The notes beneath the pieces were generated by a model, which was given only the letters and a program-made list of their open reading frames with translations, did no database searches and had not been told where the DNA came from. DNA of 64,000 bases from Talpa occidentalis (lineage: Eukaryota > Chordata > Mammalia > Eulipotyphla > Talpidae), in contig NW_023600993.1 in the NCBI RefSeq assembly GCF_014898055.3, positions 18,938,850 to 19,002,849 of the forward strand, given 5' to 3'. Both the position numbers and the translations under genes were made by a program. Below are positions 1-10,809 of the stretch, piece after piece. Position 1 is the first letter of the stretch. Every line of letters starts with the position of its first letter.

Positions 1-590
1 CAAGTGGCAAGTCATCCTCAGGTTACTGGAATGGACAGCAATCGTCTATGATCTTTGCTGTGGCATCAGGGACATTGTTTTATGGTCATTCTTTTTATCA
101 AGTAGGAAAATATAAGCTCCTTAAGGGAATATTAATCAGGGTAGACATTGGGAGATTTGTGTGATGAGTTGATTTTTATAACTTGATCCTTCAAGAGCTA
201 AGAATTAGCTACTACCTTGAAATTCTGACTATTTTTAATTTACAACAAGGTCAGGACCAATCTAGAGGAAGCATTTGAAAATGTATAGCATTTTTAGTTG
301 TCATGGTATCCAGGAATATTCTGGCATTAGTGGGCAAGGATCAGAGATGTAAACATACTACACTAACAGTCCAGCAAAGAAAGAACCATGTCATGTCACC
401 CCCAAATAGCGATAGTCCTTCTCTCAAGAAATACTTATTAAATAGAGCAAAACATGCTAATTTGGTGATCTTATTTCCTCTTTCTCTGTTTTTCAACCTA
501 AAACAATGAAGAAATGTGATAAAGGAAAGCAAACCCATTGGGAAGAGATGTCTTGCTTCCACCAATGATTAGTGTTTGCTGGGAAAGAGT
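1..590. other. Unassigned AT-rich sequence
   Basis: I recognise no repeat family, exon or RNA gene here. Two short overlapping open frames on opposite strands (about 303-565) have no domain, signal peptide or codon pattern and look like chance. Confidence 0.5.
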
Positions 591-765
591 TACCCAGCTA
601 GCACTCCTTGTATTTAGGTGTGCACATGTGACTGAGTTCTAGCTGGCCAATGATTTATGGGTAAAAGTATCAAATATTGCTTGTTGGCATGATGAATAAA
701 AATCCCTGTATAGTTTCTAACTCTTCCCTTTCTACTAAGGTAGGAGAGCAACTTAGGAAGCCACA
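590..765 (+). repeat. Ancient interspersed repeat, 5' half
   Basis: The text 'cttgtatttaggtg...catgtgac...agttct...ggccaatg' matches from memory the head of a common old mammalian interspersed repeat whose tail appears at about 45130-45420. I cannot name the family with certainty. Only the first half is recognisable. Confidence 0.4.
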
Positions 766-954
766 CATTGCCAATGACAGAGCTATCATTAGCAAAGATC
801 CCACATTCTCTCTTCTACTGACTAGACTTTACATGAGCAAAAAGTAAATTCCCATTGCATTAAGCCATCTGAAGTTTCAGGTCTAACAGATATATCTTTT
901 AGAGCTGCTGTCATATCTTAACTAACCCATACATTTTCAAGTAAATGCGGTTAA

Positions 955-1135
955 GATGACTCAACATACACATTGATGTTAAAATATTTTAATAAAATAC
1001 ACAATATAGATATATATTTAAGCCTAAATATAAGTTTTTGTACATATGTGGGCATGTTTGTATATATAAAAAAACACAGACAATGTTAAAAACATTTCTG
1101 ATTGTTTTTCTTCCTAAAAAAAAAAAAACCTTTAT
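955..1135. repeat. AT-rich low-complexity tract with poly(A)
   Basis: The sequence is dominated by A/T runs, including 'atatagatatatattta' and a 12-A run near 1117-1128. It could be the decayed tail of a retroelement, but no body can be recognised on either side. Confidence 0.45.
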
Positions 1136-2210
1136 TTTACATATGAACTAAAGCTATCTCCTTTCTCAGCACAGTTGAGTTCTTAGTCATTGCTTCCAGA
1201 TAAGTCAAGAGATTGGAGCCCCTTTCCTGGGCAAGTCTAGGGATGCTTTTTTTTCTCAGATTTTGTCCTTCAGGCATTCATGTGGGGGGTCAGTCAGTGT
1301 GGAGCCAACTTTTCAGCCTGCCTTTTTCTCTCCTCAGTTTGTTTTTGGAACTTTTTTCCCCTTTCTCTTTCCCCCATGGTGTGAGTTCGTGTGTGGCTGG
1401 TTTTCTTGGGCACAAGGCCCAGCTGAGTTTCAGCTTTGTTTGTTGTTTGTACTGACTTGTTCTGAGATCAGCCTCTCATACCCGGTGGTCAGAGTTCTCT
1501 GGAAGAGGGGACCCCAGTTGCATTCCTTTAAGCCTGGTTGGAAGACAGCAGCTGCAAGAACACCAGGGCTTTGCAAGGCTTTGTTCACAGAAGAAAACTT
1601 TAGTACTGTGTAGAATGAGAAATACATAGAGATGTACTTTTGGAGTCTCCATGTTGTTTTAAGCCAATAAAGAATTCCTAATCTAAAGGAGAGCTGTTGC
1701 AGATGTTGCCTTACCATTTATGTAGAACCAAATGACAGAAACATTCACTTGGTTGGAATCTGTTCACACTCCCTTTTAGTATGAAAAGAAGTCAACAAAC
1801 CTCTGAAGGGCAGAACGGTATCTCTCCCAATCCCACAGCAGGTTTGTTTTTTGTTTTCAAAAAACTTGAGTAGTCACTCTGATGAGATAGGAACAAATCA
1901 GAAATTACCCAAATACTCACTCCCAGTCCAGCTCAGTCCTTGATTGGATTGAATCAGCCCTTCTCATTACCCACTTTCCAGAGGAATGGGGAGCCCTTTC
2001 TTGCAAAAGATGTCTTCTGGAGCCTCCTCCTTCCAGTTTCACTAGTATTGGTTAGTTTTAATATACAGACGTATTCAGCCTGATTCTTACTTGTTCAGTT
2101 TCACCTTGGTTGAAAGTTCAGGTCAGCCTTGCTAGACCTTGGTTTCTTGGTCTGTTTAGTTAGGATGATGGTGGCATCTCATCTTTGCTTACACAATGCA
2201 AAAATAAATG
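1136..2210. other. Unassigned, possibly an old LTR or single-copy DNA
   Basis: No family is recognised. An AATAAA hexamer lies at 1666-1671 after a GC-richer block (about 1240-1600) holding two overlapping frames of 80 and 116 codons on the plus strand and one of 95 codons on the minus strand. None shows a domain. The hexamer alone does not establish a transcript end. Confidence 0.35.
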
Positions 2211-2213
2211 AGA

Positions 2214-2475
2214 CAGCAGAGCTTAGTAGTTAAGAACATGGCCTCTGCAGAGTCTAAGCTCTTTCATTTACTGAGTAATATTATACAAGCAAAGTTGCCC
2301 TAAACCTGTATATTTCTATTTCTTTATCTGTAAAATAGTAACTACCTCATTGTATTGTTAAAGGAGTTAAACGAGTTAAAACTTAGAAAGTACTTAGAGT
2401 AATTTCTGGTAGGAAGTACTTGCTCTATATGTGTTGGTTAAATTAACCATAGTACTTGGCTCATAGTGTATATTC
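2214..2475 (+). repeat. MIR SINE
   Basis: Hallmarks of MIR read in order: 'agcttagtagttaagaacatgg', 'tttactgagtaat', 'tatctgtaaaatagtaa', 'acctcattgtattgttaaagga' and a 3' end around 'gtacttagagtaatttctgg'. MIR is an ancient tRNA-derived SINE with a core shared by all mammals. The copy is nearly full length and diverged. Confidence 0.8.
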
Positions 2476-2499
2476 AAGTAGGCCTGGTTGCTATTGTCA

Positions 2500-3570
2500 T
2501 TCTTATATGATGAAGATCACTACTACCACCACCTTCATTTTTATCCAGTTATTATCTTAATTCTGCTCTCTCTCACCCTATGTCTCACAATCTTCTTGAA
2601 ACTATTTTTTTGGCTGCTAGGACACCACCCTTGCAAGTTCACCAGGTTGTTTCATGCTTATTTCTCCTCCATCTTTTTCATAAACTTATCTTTTTTTGCA
2701 GCACCTTTTACTTGCTCTTGTTTCCTAGGGTCCTAACTTCAGCCCACTGCTCTTCTTTACTCCAAAATGATGTCATCCAGTCTTTCTAGTCAGATTACCC
2801 CCCATATGCTGACAGATACTCCTCATTCCAGATGCTAAATCCACCTTATCAGTCTAGACTCCCTATGTTCCAAATGCACCTGTTTGATTGTCAACCATGT
2901 GTCTCCATCTATTCATCCCAGATCATACAATGGAAATGCATCACCTCCCACCTCAATGAGCATCTCCTATATTCTACTCACTTGAAGGCACTTTCATCTC
3001 CCCTGTCACCTAAGCTAGAAATACAGAAGTTATTCTCGATTCCATCTGTATTCTCATGCCTCCCACATCATCACTAATGACTACCCATTTTGCTGTCCAT
3101 TATTTCTCAAATTGGTACTTTTTTCTCTTCTAACTCCCACTGCCATTAACCCAGACTATACCACCTCTCACTTGGGCCTTTTACGTGGTCTTCTGTCTCT
3201 TAGTCTATCCTCCTTAAGCCCATCCTCCATTTTGCTATCCTAGTAATATTTCCAAAACACAAAGATGAACCTCTTAGTCCCTAGAATAAAACTGCTTTTT
3301 TTTTTTAATAGGCTAAAGACTGGACTCCCTTTTATGATTCCTATGAATGGATTCTACATTTCTATCCAGTCTCATTTTCAAACATTCTACTCCTCAAGCT
3401 TTGTTCACTGGATCAATGAAACTATCACATCTTAGTCTATCCTAATCGGAACCCCTATCCTAACTGGAACCCCGTGCTCTTGCTATGCATAGCCTAAGTC
3501 CATTGTCTAACATTCAACTCAGTCACGGATCTTTACAGAAACACCACTTCTTCCAGAATCTTCCCTCTCT
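2500..3570 (+). repeat. Ancient pyrimidine-rich interspersed repeat (L2-like)
   Basis: A long strand-biased C/T-rich segment. Phrases such as 'ttattctcgattccatctgtattctcatgcctcccacatc', 'acttgggccttttacgtggtcttctgtctc' and 'ctatcctagtaatatttccaaaacacaaag' match an old, very common mammalian repeat that I also see at 39310-40190. I do not assign it firmly to L2. Short ORFs inside it are not meaningful. Confidence 0.5.
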
Positions 3571-3599
3571 TCGTTTCCACTTACAAGTTGAATTCTATA

Positions 3600-4080
3600 T
3601 CTATATTAATTTTCTATGTCTGCTTTAATATGTTGCCACAAATTTAGTGTTTTAAAACAACGCAAATTTATTATCTTACAGTTCTGAAGTTCCAAAATCT
3701 AATAAGGGTTTCAACAAGACTAAAACCAAAGCTTCTGCAGGATTTATCCCTTTTTGTAGACTTCAAATGAGATCTGTTTCCTTGACATTTTCAGAATCTG
3801 CAGGCCACCGACATTCCTTGGCTCATGGTCCCCTGCCTCTGACTTCAAAGCCAGAAATGGCTACTTGAGTTCTTCCCACATCACATCACCCTATTTTCTG
3901 CTTCTCTCTTAAAGAACTCTTCTGTTTATATTGGACACACCCAGAAAATTCACTATAATCTCTAAGGTTTAGCTATTCAACAAACTTAATTCCTTTTTGA
4001 GATGTATTTAACAGATTCATAGGTTCTTAGGGTTAGAATATGGATATCTTTGGACAAGACATTACTGTTCCTACCACAAT
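3600..4080 (-). repeat. MLT1-type LTR (ERVL-MaLR), solo
   Basis: Read on the plus strand it runs from 'tctatgtctgctttaatatgttgcc' through 'gttttaaaacaacgcaaatttatta', 'cttacagttctgaag', 'ttggctcatggtcc' and 'tcactataatctctaagg' to 'ttactgttcctaccaca'. This is the reverse-complement architecture of an MLT1 LTR. No internal MaLR sequence flanks it, so it is a solo LTR. It seems to have landed in, or beside, the L2-like repeat that ends near 3570. Confidence 0.7.
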
Positions 4081-4139
4081 GTTTCTATTTCCCCAAAACT
4101 CTATTTTTTTATGTCATTTCACATAATAGTGTCCTGATA

Positions 4140-4250
4140 TTTATTTTATTTTTTTAATTGAGATATAGTTGTACATTTATTTTGTGTAAGTTTAAGGTGT
4201 ATAATACATTGATTTGACATTTTGCTATGTGTCTTAGCATTTTGCTTTTG
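4140..4250 (-). repeat. Old L1 (L1M) 3'-end fragment
   Basis: The string 'ttaattgagatatagttg' followed by 'aagtttaaggtgtataatacattgatttgacatt' is the reverse complement of a typical L1M 3' UTR. No coding part is present. Confidence 0.6.
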
Positions 4251-4569
4251 CTAAATAGATGCTTTATCATTTAGCATTGTATGTTGGTCTGTCCCCATGC
4301 TGTAACTTTGATCTCCTTATGGTCTTAATTATTTTTCAATCCCTGTAATAACAATAAACAGTAGACCTTGTATAAATGTTTTTGAAGCAGAATAAATAAT
4401 TCAGATAACTTGTGACAACCTAAAGTCCTTTTAAGGACCAGTATGGAAGAGGAATTTACCTGTGCCTTAGAAGTATCAGTATTCATATTAATAATTCCAT
4501 TTCTATAAATATTGGTCAGCTAATATGTGATAATAATAATACAAGTTGCATTGCCTTTACTGCTATAGC

Positions 4570-4805
4570 TAAGGTTTATTGTATCTCTGATGAATATCAG
4601 ACTTTGTTCTTAGTGGCTTTTGTGTGTTAATCACTGTAGTTTTTCACCAGTCCCTGATGCTGATAAAATTATTGTTTCTTATTTAGGTACATTTACTGTT
4701 GCCTATGGAGGTGGAAACAGAGGCATGAGAGATTGAATAACTTGCCTGGTGTCAGCCAGCTTAGTACACAGTAACTCTGAGTTAACCACTCCATTCTGCC
4801 AACCC
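4570..4805 (-). repeat. MIR SINE
   Basis: The plus-strand text carries the reversed MIR core: a cataloguing 'tgaggaaac'-like block seen as 'ggtggaaacagagg', then 'gattgaataacttgcctggtgtc' and 'gtaactctgagttaaccactcc'. Ancient, diverged copy. Confidence 0.65.
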
Positions 4806-5005
4806 AAACAATCCCTTCTGTGACCAGTCTTCATAAATGGGAGGTTACTATAGTTAATTTGAAATTTTGTTTATTTCTCATGAAATTCAATAGCCTTTAG
4901 CCTCATGGGTTTAAGAAAAGAACTGAGTGAATTAGCTGGCTCCATCTGAGATTTTTCAGCCAGCCAGCCTCTAAGACACATAGACTATGGGCCTCAAGTG
5001 TAAAA

Positions 5006-5395
5006 ATGAGCTGTGTATTATCTTTCAAAGCCATCTTGGTCTTTGAGAAAATCCTTGGGTCTAACCGTGAGTCCACACATGATCATTTTGTCAGTTTGAT
5101 GAGAGTCAGTCCCAGGGGAAGGCCAGCTTGCCAGGGAGGAAAGATGGAAAGAAGAAGCGCATTAAATCTGTGGTTGCTTACAGCATCTGCCTTTGATGCT
5201 GTCTCTGGGGGACACACTGATCGCCTTCTCTCAGTCAACAAATTCTATGTCTTCTCAGCGGTTCTGAAGGGGAGAGCCTTTAAGGCATTTTGTACTGACA
5301 AGCTTATTTCTCTTAGAGCTGTAGAATGTAATAGAAGCCATCAAAGGCAAGGGATATTAGGAGGTTGTTTTGTGCGATGGCAACAGAATTCATAA
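5006..5395 (+). other. 129-codon open frame of unknown meaning
   Basis: Among the longest ATG-initiated frames outside recognisable repeats. The predicted peptide has no domain, transmembrane segment or signal peptide that I recognise. Composition is mixed and the frame is not bounded by convincing splice signals. Chance is the most likely explanation. Conservation of the frame in related mammals would be needed to change that. Confidence 0.12.
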
Positions 5396-6330
5396 GTTTT
5401 AGGCAACCACTTCTATCAGCAGTTCAATTAGTGGCAGAATAAACTAATAATACATATCTGCTAGTTTGGGTGGAGTTGTTTTTTTTTTTTTTTTTAAGAG
5501 GTTGATTCTGTTTCATTGCAAGCAACTTTTTTTAGAAAGCTGAGGATATTTTTTTCACTGAATTCAAAGCTCTTGCTCAACTACAGTTTTGTAGATTTGT
5601 TATCTAAGCAAGGGAGTAAAAAGTGTGGAAGACTTTAAGGGGATGCCATCATCCCAGGATGCCTCAAAAACCCTGAGGTAAAAAGGGAAATTATTTTTCC
5701 TTCACTATGTAGACATGTGGGCAAGGCCCAATGTTTTATTTCCGTACGTCAGAGATAAGCTAAGGCATGATTTCTTGGGAAAAGCTTAACCAGTGTTAGA
5801 TGAATTCAGTCTTTTAGTTTCCATTATTAATGTCTTCAAAAGTCAGATAGACAGCTAGTTGAATCATTTGTTCACAATTAACTTGCTCTTAATTACTTTT
5901 TGTGCATACAGCTCAATGTAAATATCTTTTTTTAAGTAGAAGAGTAACTTCTTTGTGAATTTTTTTAAACATTAAAAAAAACCCAAACATGTAATCATAG
6001 AAACTAGCATCCACTTATACTCACAACCCAAGATGGAGGATAACTTGACTTTGACTTGGTATCTATTCAATACCTGCATCTTACTGAGAATGTGACATTA
6101 ATCTTGAGCAGCTGTGGCATATGAGGCAATGCAGGGAAATGGTGGCAGTGCAGTGCTTCAGTGGTTCAAGGAGTGAAAGCCTGTCTTTCGAGCCCAGTGG
6201 CAGGCACCAGTTCCATGCAACTCTTCCTTTCTTACTTACAGTGCTAACACCAATTCTTTAGCCAGGTGATTTCTTTGTTCTCACTTTAGGCTCTTTCTCT
6301 GTTTAAATTGTCTTCCTACTCTTCCACCTT

Positions 6331-6357
6331 CTTGCTTGATCTTTTTCATCAAGCAAG
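6331..6357. repeat. Perfect 10-bp inverted repeat, 7-base loop
   Basis: CTTGCTTGAT (6331-6340) is followed after CTTTTTC by its exact reverse complement ATCAAGCAAG (6348-6357). It could form a short hairpin. The surrounding sequence is rich in CTT/CAT motifs, so an origin by chance or small local duplication is likely. Confidence 0.8.
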
Positions 6358-7539
6358 ATGATCTTCATCTTCTTCATCAATTATCACCTCTTGTTTAATA
6401 GCCTCTTCTTAAGAATAAAATTCTGAGCTTGGCAGTGGTAGTTGGAGGGTAGAATCCTGCAGCACTCCATTTTTCACACTTGACTGTGGTTATTTTTACT
6501 CTATAGCAAATGTAACATGCACTTTTTGGAGAGATTTCTAATATTCTGTGCAATATTTAATACCCTGCATAAATGGGTATTATTCTGAAATGCTGTCATT
6601 TAAGTTGTTCAGATTTGCAAGTTATCTGGGTAGGAGTTCATTCTACATGAGCAGAAAAGCTATAATTTGTGGTTACTACAGTATTTGGTTAAATATACAG
6701 TACAAATCAGAACATTATATGTAATAATGGCGTAGCATGAAGTACTCTTATTTTCCACTGCTTATGGGTTGAGTTATTCATAATTAACTATAGAAATCCA
6801 ATATGGAAATTTGGCAAATGTATTCACATAATGCTGAAATTAATATAGTTTCTTAATTTGGATAATTTGTCAAGGTTTTTATCAAATGCTAGAAGGGTTC
6901 TATTTTTCTTAAATTATCTGTGGTAGTTCTGCCAAATCTCTTGGAATATAAAAATTGAATGGTAAAATTTTTTTAACAATTTTACAATCAAAAAATCTGT
7001 ACATGAACTCACAGATGAACCCTAACACATTAATACCTCTCTTTTAATCTTTTAACAAATCTCAACTGTGGACTTCATTTTCCTTTATTCATTGAAGTGC
7101 TTTGGGAATTATCATTGGTTTTTTGAAAGAGCAGATGTATGCACCATCAAGGGACTCATTATTTGATCTAGAAGAAATGAATCTTTACTTCCTGCCAAGT
7201 GAGCACATACACAGTAAACACACATAGCACCTTCAATAGAGACTAATATCTTAACCCTAGATAATTCTTTTTTCTTCGTAACACTTCTGATTCACTGTCA
7301 CCCAGAAAAATAGAAGAATAATATGGTCTTCAAAAGCAAATCAGTTTTCTGTATTATGTCCCCCCAACTCAGATCTTGCATAGGACTATCTCTGGTCCCA
7401 ACCTGGGTCATTGTCATATGATAAGTTCTTTTGTTACCAGGGACAGTTCAAGAAAAACAGAATTAATAGAGTACAAACCTCCTTTCACTCTGCTTTGCTC
7501 ACCCTTCCTTCCTTGCACTAACATTCTAGGGACGCTTGT

Positions 7540-7895
7540 TCTTCAGAACATTCGAACTGGTTGGTCTCTCATCTGAGATACTCTTTCCTCATTGTTCATG
7601 TTCTCATTTCTGGTCTCTCTCAAACATAATCACATCCAAGAAACCTTCCCCGACACAGTCTAAAATATCAGTGCTTTCCCAGACCATAGTGCCTTTCTCT
7701 CGTCTCTTAACTGCCTCTTCTTCCCAGTCCCCATCATTACTTGACACAGAAATTTTTATGCAATTACATGTTCACAGCCTGTCATATCCCCCATCTCTAC
7801 CCAATAGGGCCTTATCTATTTGTATGCCTGGAAGCTAGACTATTACCTACCATACAAAAGGCACTGAATAAAGACTTGTAGAATAGATTAATGAG
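7540..7895 (+). repeat. L2 LINE 3' end
   Basis: The order 'ccaagaaaccttccccgacac', 'ctagactattacctacc' and 'aaaggcactgaataaagacttgtagaatagattaatga' is the diagnostic 3' end of an L2 (consensus: ...caataaatatttgttgaatgaatga). Non-coding remnant. Confidence 0.75.
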
Positions 7896-8242
7896 GTGCA
7901 AGTAATATGAAGTATATAATAATGCCTACTACTAAAGATAATTATGACCTTAACTTTTTCACCCCTGGTAAACTGTTAAGCTAAGACAATGTGGTGTTGT
8001 AGAATATAATTTTTCAGATATGTTCCAAAATACATCTTATCTTGGACTGTTAAATAATAGAAAATGACAGCCATATTGCTGAATCACACCATAAGAACAT
8101 AGACTGGTCATAGAAATGAGTTCATGAATCTCAAGTATGCTGAAAAGAGCAATAATCTATTACTTATTGTTCCTCCAACAAGTGTGTCCCTTAAGTTCAT
8201 CAGTGGATCACTGAGCAATGTCCATCACTGAGGGCAGTAATG

Positions 8243-8505
8243 AATGGTGGTGGAAAACAACGACTGGAGTCAGAACTGCCTGGGTTCATATCCCACTTCT
8301 TGCACTTACTAATTGAGTGGACCTATGGCAATTTAATTCAGTCCTTTAGACCTCAGTTTCCTCAACTATAAAATAGGAATACTAACAAGATTTGCTTCTT
8401 GAATGTGAAGATCCAATAAGATAGCACAAGTGCACTGCTTAACACAGTGCCTGGAACATAAGTATTCGGTCAATTTCGATAAACATAGTAGCAATAATAA
8501 CAATA
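8243..8505 (+). repeat. MIR SINE, near full length
   Basis: Clear MIR: 'ctggagtcagaactgcctgggttcatatccc', 'tgcacttactaattgag', 'cctcagtttcctcaactataaaatagg' and 'acacagtgcctggaacataagta'. One of the best preserved MIR copies in the window. Confidence 0.9.
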
Positions 8506-8530
8506 CACTTAATAGTTACTTTTAAAGACT

Positions 8531-8627
8531 TTTACTTTGCTATTAGATCATGAAATATTTCTTGACATTTAAATATTTCTTAACATTTTACTTTGCTATT
8601 AGATCCTGAAATATTTCTTAACATTTA
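8531..8627. repeat. Local tandem duplication, 56-bp period
   Basis: The segment beginning TTTACTTTGCTATTAGATC at 8531 recurs at 8587. The second copy runs to 8627 and carries an A-to-C change and a G-to-A change against the first. It lies directly before the 5' edge of a SINE. Confidence 0.85.
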
Positions 8628-8855
8628 ACCATCTGGTGCACAGACAGTTGAGCACAGTGCTACAAAGCTGTCCGCAGCTTCTGCAGAGCCAGTTCAATCC
8701 CTGCCAGCCTCAGAGCTCCCCTCAGCAGTGTATTTCATCAGTTTGCCTCTTCTGTTCCCTGCTCTATCTCTGGTGAATCCTCTCACCCTCCCATGCATCT
8801 GGCCTGTACCCGGCTCTTGTATAAATAAAATAAATCTTTAATTAAAAAAAATTAA
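8628..8855 (+). mobile_element. tRNA-derived SINE, copy A (old)
   Basis: Same family as the better copies at 30476 and 32734. 'ctggtgcacagacagttgagcac' corresponds to the tRNA-like head, then come 'tctgcagagccagttcaatccctg', 'cccctcagcagtgtatttc', 'ctctcaccctcccatgcatctggcctgtaccc' and the tail 'cttgtataaataaaataaatcttt'. Substitutions in the head and B box and the lack of clear TSDs suggest an older insertion. Confidence 0.85.
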
Positions 8856-8867
8856 GAATTCCATGTG

Positions 8868-9345
8868 TAAATGGGTAAAGGGCTTGAAAAGATATTTCTC
8901 CAAAGCAATATACAGATGGCCAACAAGCACATGAAAAGATATTCAACATCAGTTATCATTAGGGAAATGCAAATCAAAACTTAAATGAGACACCCTCTCA
9001 CTCCCATTAGGATTGTAAAGGCATGAAATTATGACACATGACCCTTGAAGACATTATGCTAAGTGAAATAAACTAGACACAAAAGCACAAATATTGCATG
9101 AGTCTGGATACCTAGAATAATTAAATAAATATGGAAAGAAGAATGGTTGCAGCAACTGGATGGGAGAAGGCAGGATGGGTTGGGGTATCATTTTGGGGGG
9201 AGTACAGGATTTCAATTTAGAAAGATGAAAATTTTCTGGAGATGGATCGGGCTGCTGGTTGCACAGCAGTGGGATTGTACTTAATGCCACTCAAATGCAC
9301 TTAAAATAGGTTAACTATTAAATTTTATGTTATATATATTTTATC
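8868..9345 (+). mobile_element. Old L1 (L1M) 3' end: ORF2 tail plus 3' UTR, internally deleted
   Basis: ORF2 tail text 'aaatgggtaaagggcttgaaaagatatttctccaaag', 'gccaacaagcacatgaaaagat' and 'agggaaatgcaaatcaaaac' is followed, after a deletion, by typical 3' UTR 'gctggttgcacagcagtgggattgtacttaatgccac' and 'ttaaattttatgttatatatattttatcac'. Non-functional: much of the C-terminal ORF2 is missing and stops are frequent. Confidence 0.85.
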
Positions 9346-9410
9346 ACTATTGTGTGTGTTATATGTATATGTGTGTCTATAACACACACACTTATATATT
9401 TTTTAAACGA
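9346..9410. repeat. TG/TA-rich simple repeat with a perfect 13-bp inverted repeat
   Basis: TGTGTGTGTTATA (9351-9363) and TATAACACACACA (9378-9390) are exact reverse complements separated by 14 bp. The tract directly follows the L1M 3' end, so it probably grew from that element's A-rich tail. Confidence 0.8.
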
Positions 9411-9629
9411 GTGCTATGTTTGAGGCAAATGGAAAATGAACATAATGGCTTAAATCTACCATAGAGCTAAAAATAAAAGTGGATTATATGCAAAACTTAC
9501 TGGGAAAGGAATTAACTACTGTCTCCCATACTGACAATTCAGACCTAGATAAGACTTTTTGTCTACAAAAACATGTAAACATACATCAGCTATGATGTTC
9601 TCAGAGTGACACCCCCCCCTTGAGATGCT

Positions 9630-9790
9630 ATTGTTCTTCTTCCTATTATTTAGATAAGAAAAATGGATCTCAGAAAAACTGAGTGACATAGCACCAAGAT
9701 TACATCATGTTAAGTTTAGTGTCAGGGCTTAAACCTCAGCTTGCAGGCATCAACTCCCATGCTCTGTTTTCTTAATCAAGCTACCCCTTG
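9630..9790 (-). repeat. MIR SINE
   Basis: Reverse-complement MIR: 'ggatctcagaaaaactgagtgacatagcaccaagattacatcatg', then 'tcagggcttaaacctcagcttgcaggc' and 'ctcccatgctctg'. Confidence 0.7.
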
Positions 9791-10638
9791 ACCAGATCCC
9801 CTTTCATTTTATAAATGAATCACCTAATCCACCTTTCAGCAAAATGCAAAAAGTGCTCAGATCCCAGCTGGCAAGAAAATCAGAGGTCTCTCATCACCTC
9901 TGATTTTACAATAGTAAAGTGAGGTTGGTCAGAGATACTACAACCACCAAGTATGATGGAAAATTATTTCAATTTATGACCTCTCAAACAGTATTAGTGT
10001 AAATCAAGTAACCCTGTCAAGTATTTAAGAATGAGAGATCAAGATAGATAAGGCAGCAGGTTTGCATTTCCATGGGCATGATATGATCTTTCAAATGAAA
10101 AATAAAGTACTGACCAAAAATAACCAACCATCGGCATGTCATGTCAGAAAAGCATAACAGTGTCAAGAAGCCCAGCTCAAGTATAGGGCCAGAAGAGTGT
10201 GTCTTGAACTCAAAGGACTGATCAGAAAAGTTTAGTCATGTTCCTTGGCCAAGAGCCTCTGCATGAAAGAGAATTAGTGCTTTCTCTGTTTCTGGGAGAG
10301 TAAGTTGACATTGGCATTCAAATAACTTGCTTTTAGAAGAGTCTCCTTGGAAAGGTGGTCATTGGATGAAACAATAGCTCCATCATTCCTGCAACATGAC
10401 TATCTCAGTCATATGAGTAAAACAGCAGACATGATATGCTTGATATTCTTAAAATTCATTCTCAATCTATAATAGTCTAGGAGTTTTCTCATTGAATTTA
10501 ATTCAAAATTATTTATAAAGGAAAACCAAATATACAAACCCTTTTTTTAAATTAATGTATCTGCACTTTTATTATCACATGGTGTCCTCTTAGGCTGGAT
10601 CTCCTCCGGGATCACTCAGGTGCACACCAAGGCAGGAA
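9791..10638. other. Unassigned single-copy sequence
   Basis: No repeat, exon or RNA gene recognised. AT-rich around 10440-10575. Confidence 0.45.
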
Positions 10639-10796
10639 TACACACCTCCAGATCAGCATCACCTGGAGAGCTTTCTGACATGCTTGTTGCCTAGACCCTA
10701 GCCCCAGAGATTCTAATTCACTGTCCCATTTTTTGCCAGGACTTTTCCAGACTTCCTTTAGATATTCTGGCCCACAGCCAAAGTTGAGAACCACTG
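10639..10796 (+). mobile_element. MER5A-type hAT-Charlie MITE
   Basis: 'gatcagcatcacctggagagctt' and 'ccccagagattctaattcactg' are the MER5A body, and TTGAGAACCACTG (10784-10796) is its intact 3' terminal inverted repeat. The 5' terminal repeat is decayed. Non-autonomous DNA transposon, long inactive, with no transposase. A 90-codon minus-strand frame across it is incidental. Confidence 0.85.
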
Positions 10797-10809
10797 TCCT
10801 GGGGCCTGT

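Larger units (their letters stand above)
4810..7535. other. Mostly single-copy sequence, nothing assigned
   Basis: About 2.7 kb without a recognised repeat. It contains a T13 run near 5480, AT-rich blocks around 5880-6000 and 6660-7000, a perfect 10-bp inverted repeat at 6331-6357 and one uninterrupted plus-strand frame at 5006-5395. No splice-site pairs or domains support a gene. Confidence 0.4.

Noticed and set aside
1213..1717. Gene ending at the AATAAA at 1666
   Set aside because: Overlapping frames on both strands have no domains. One hexamer is expected by chance in AT-rich DNA.
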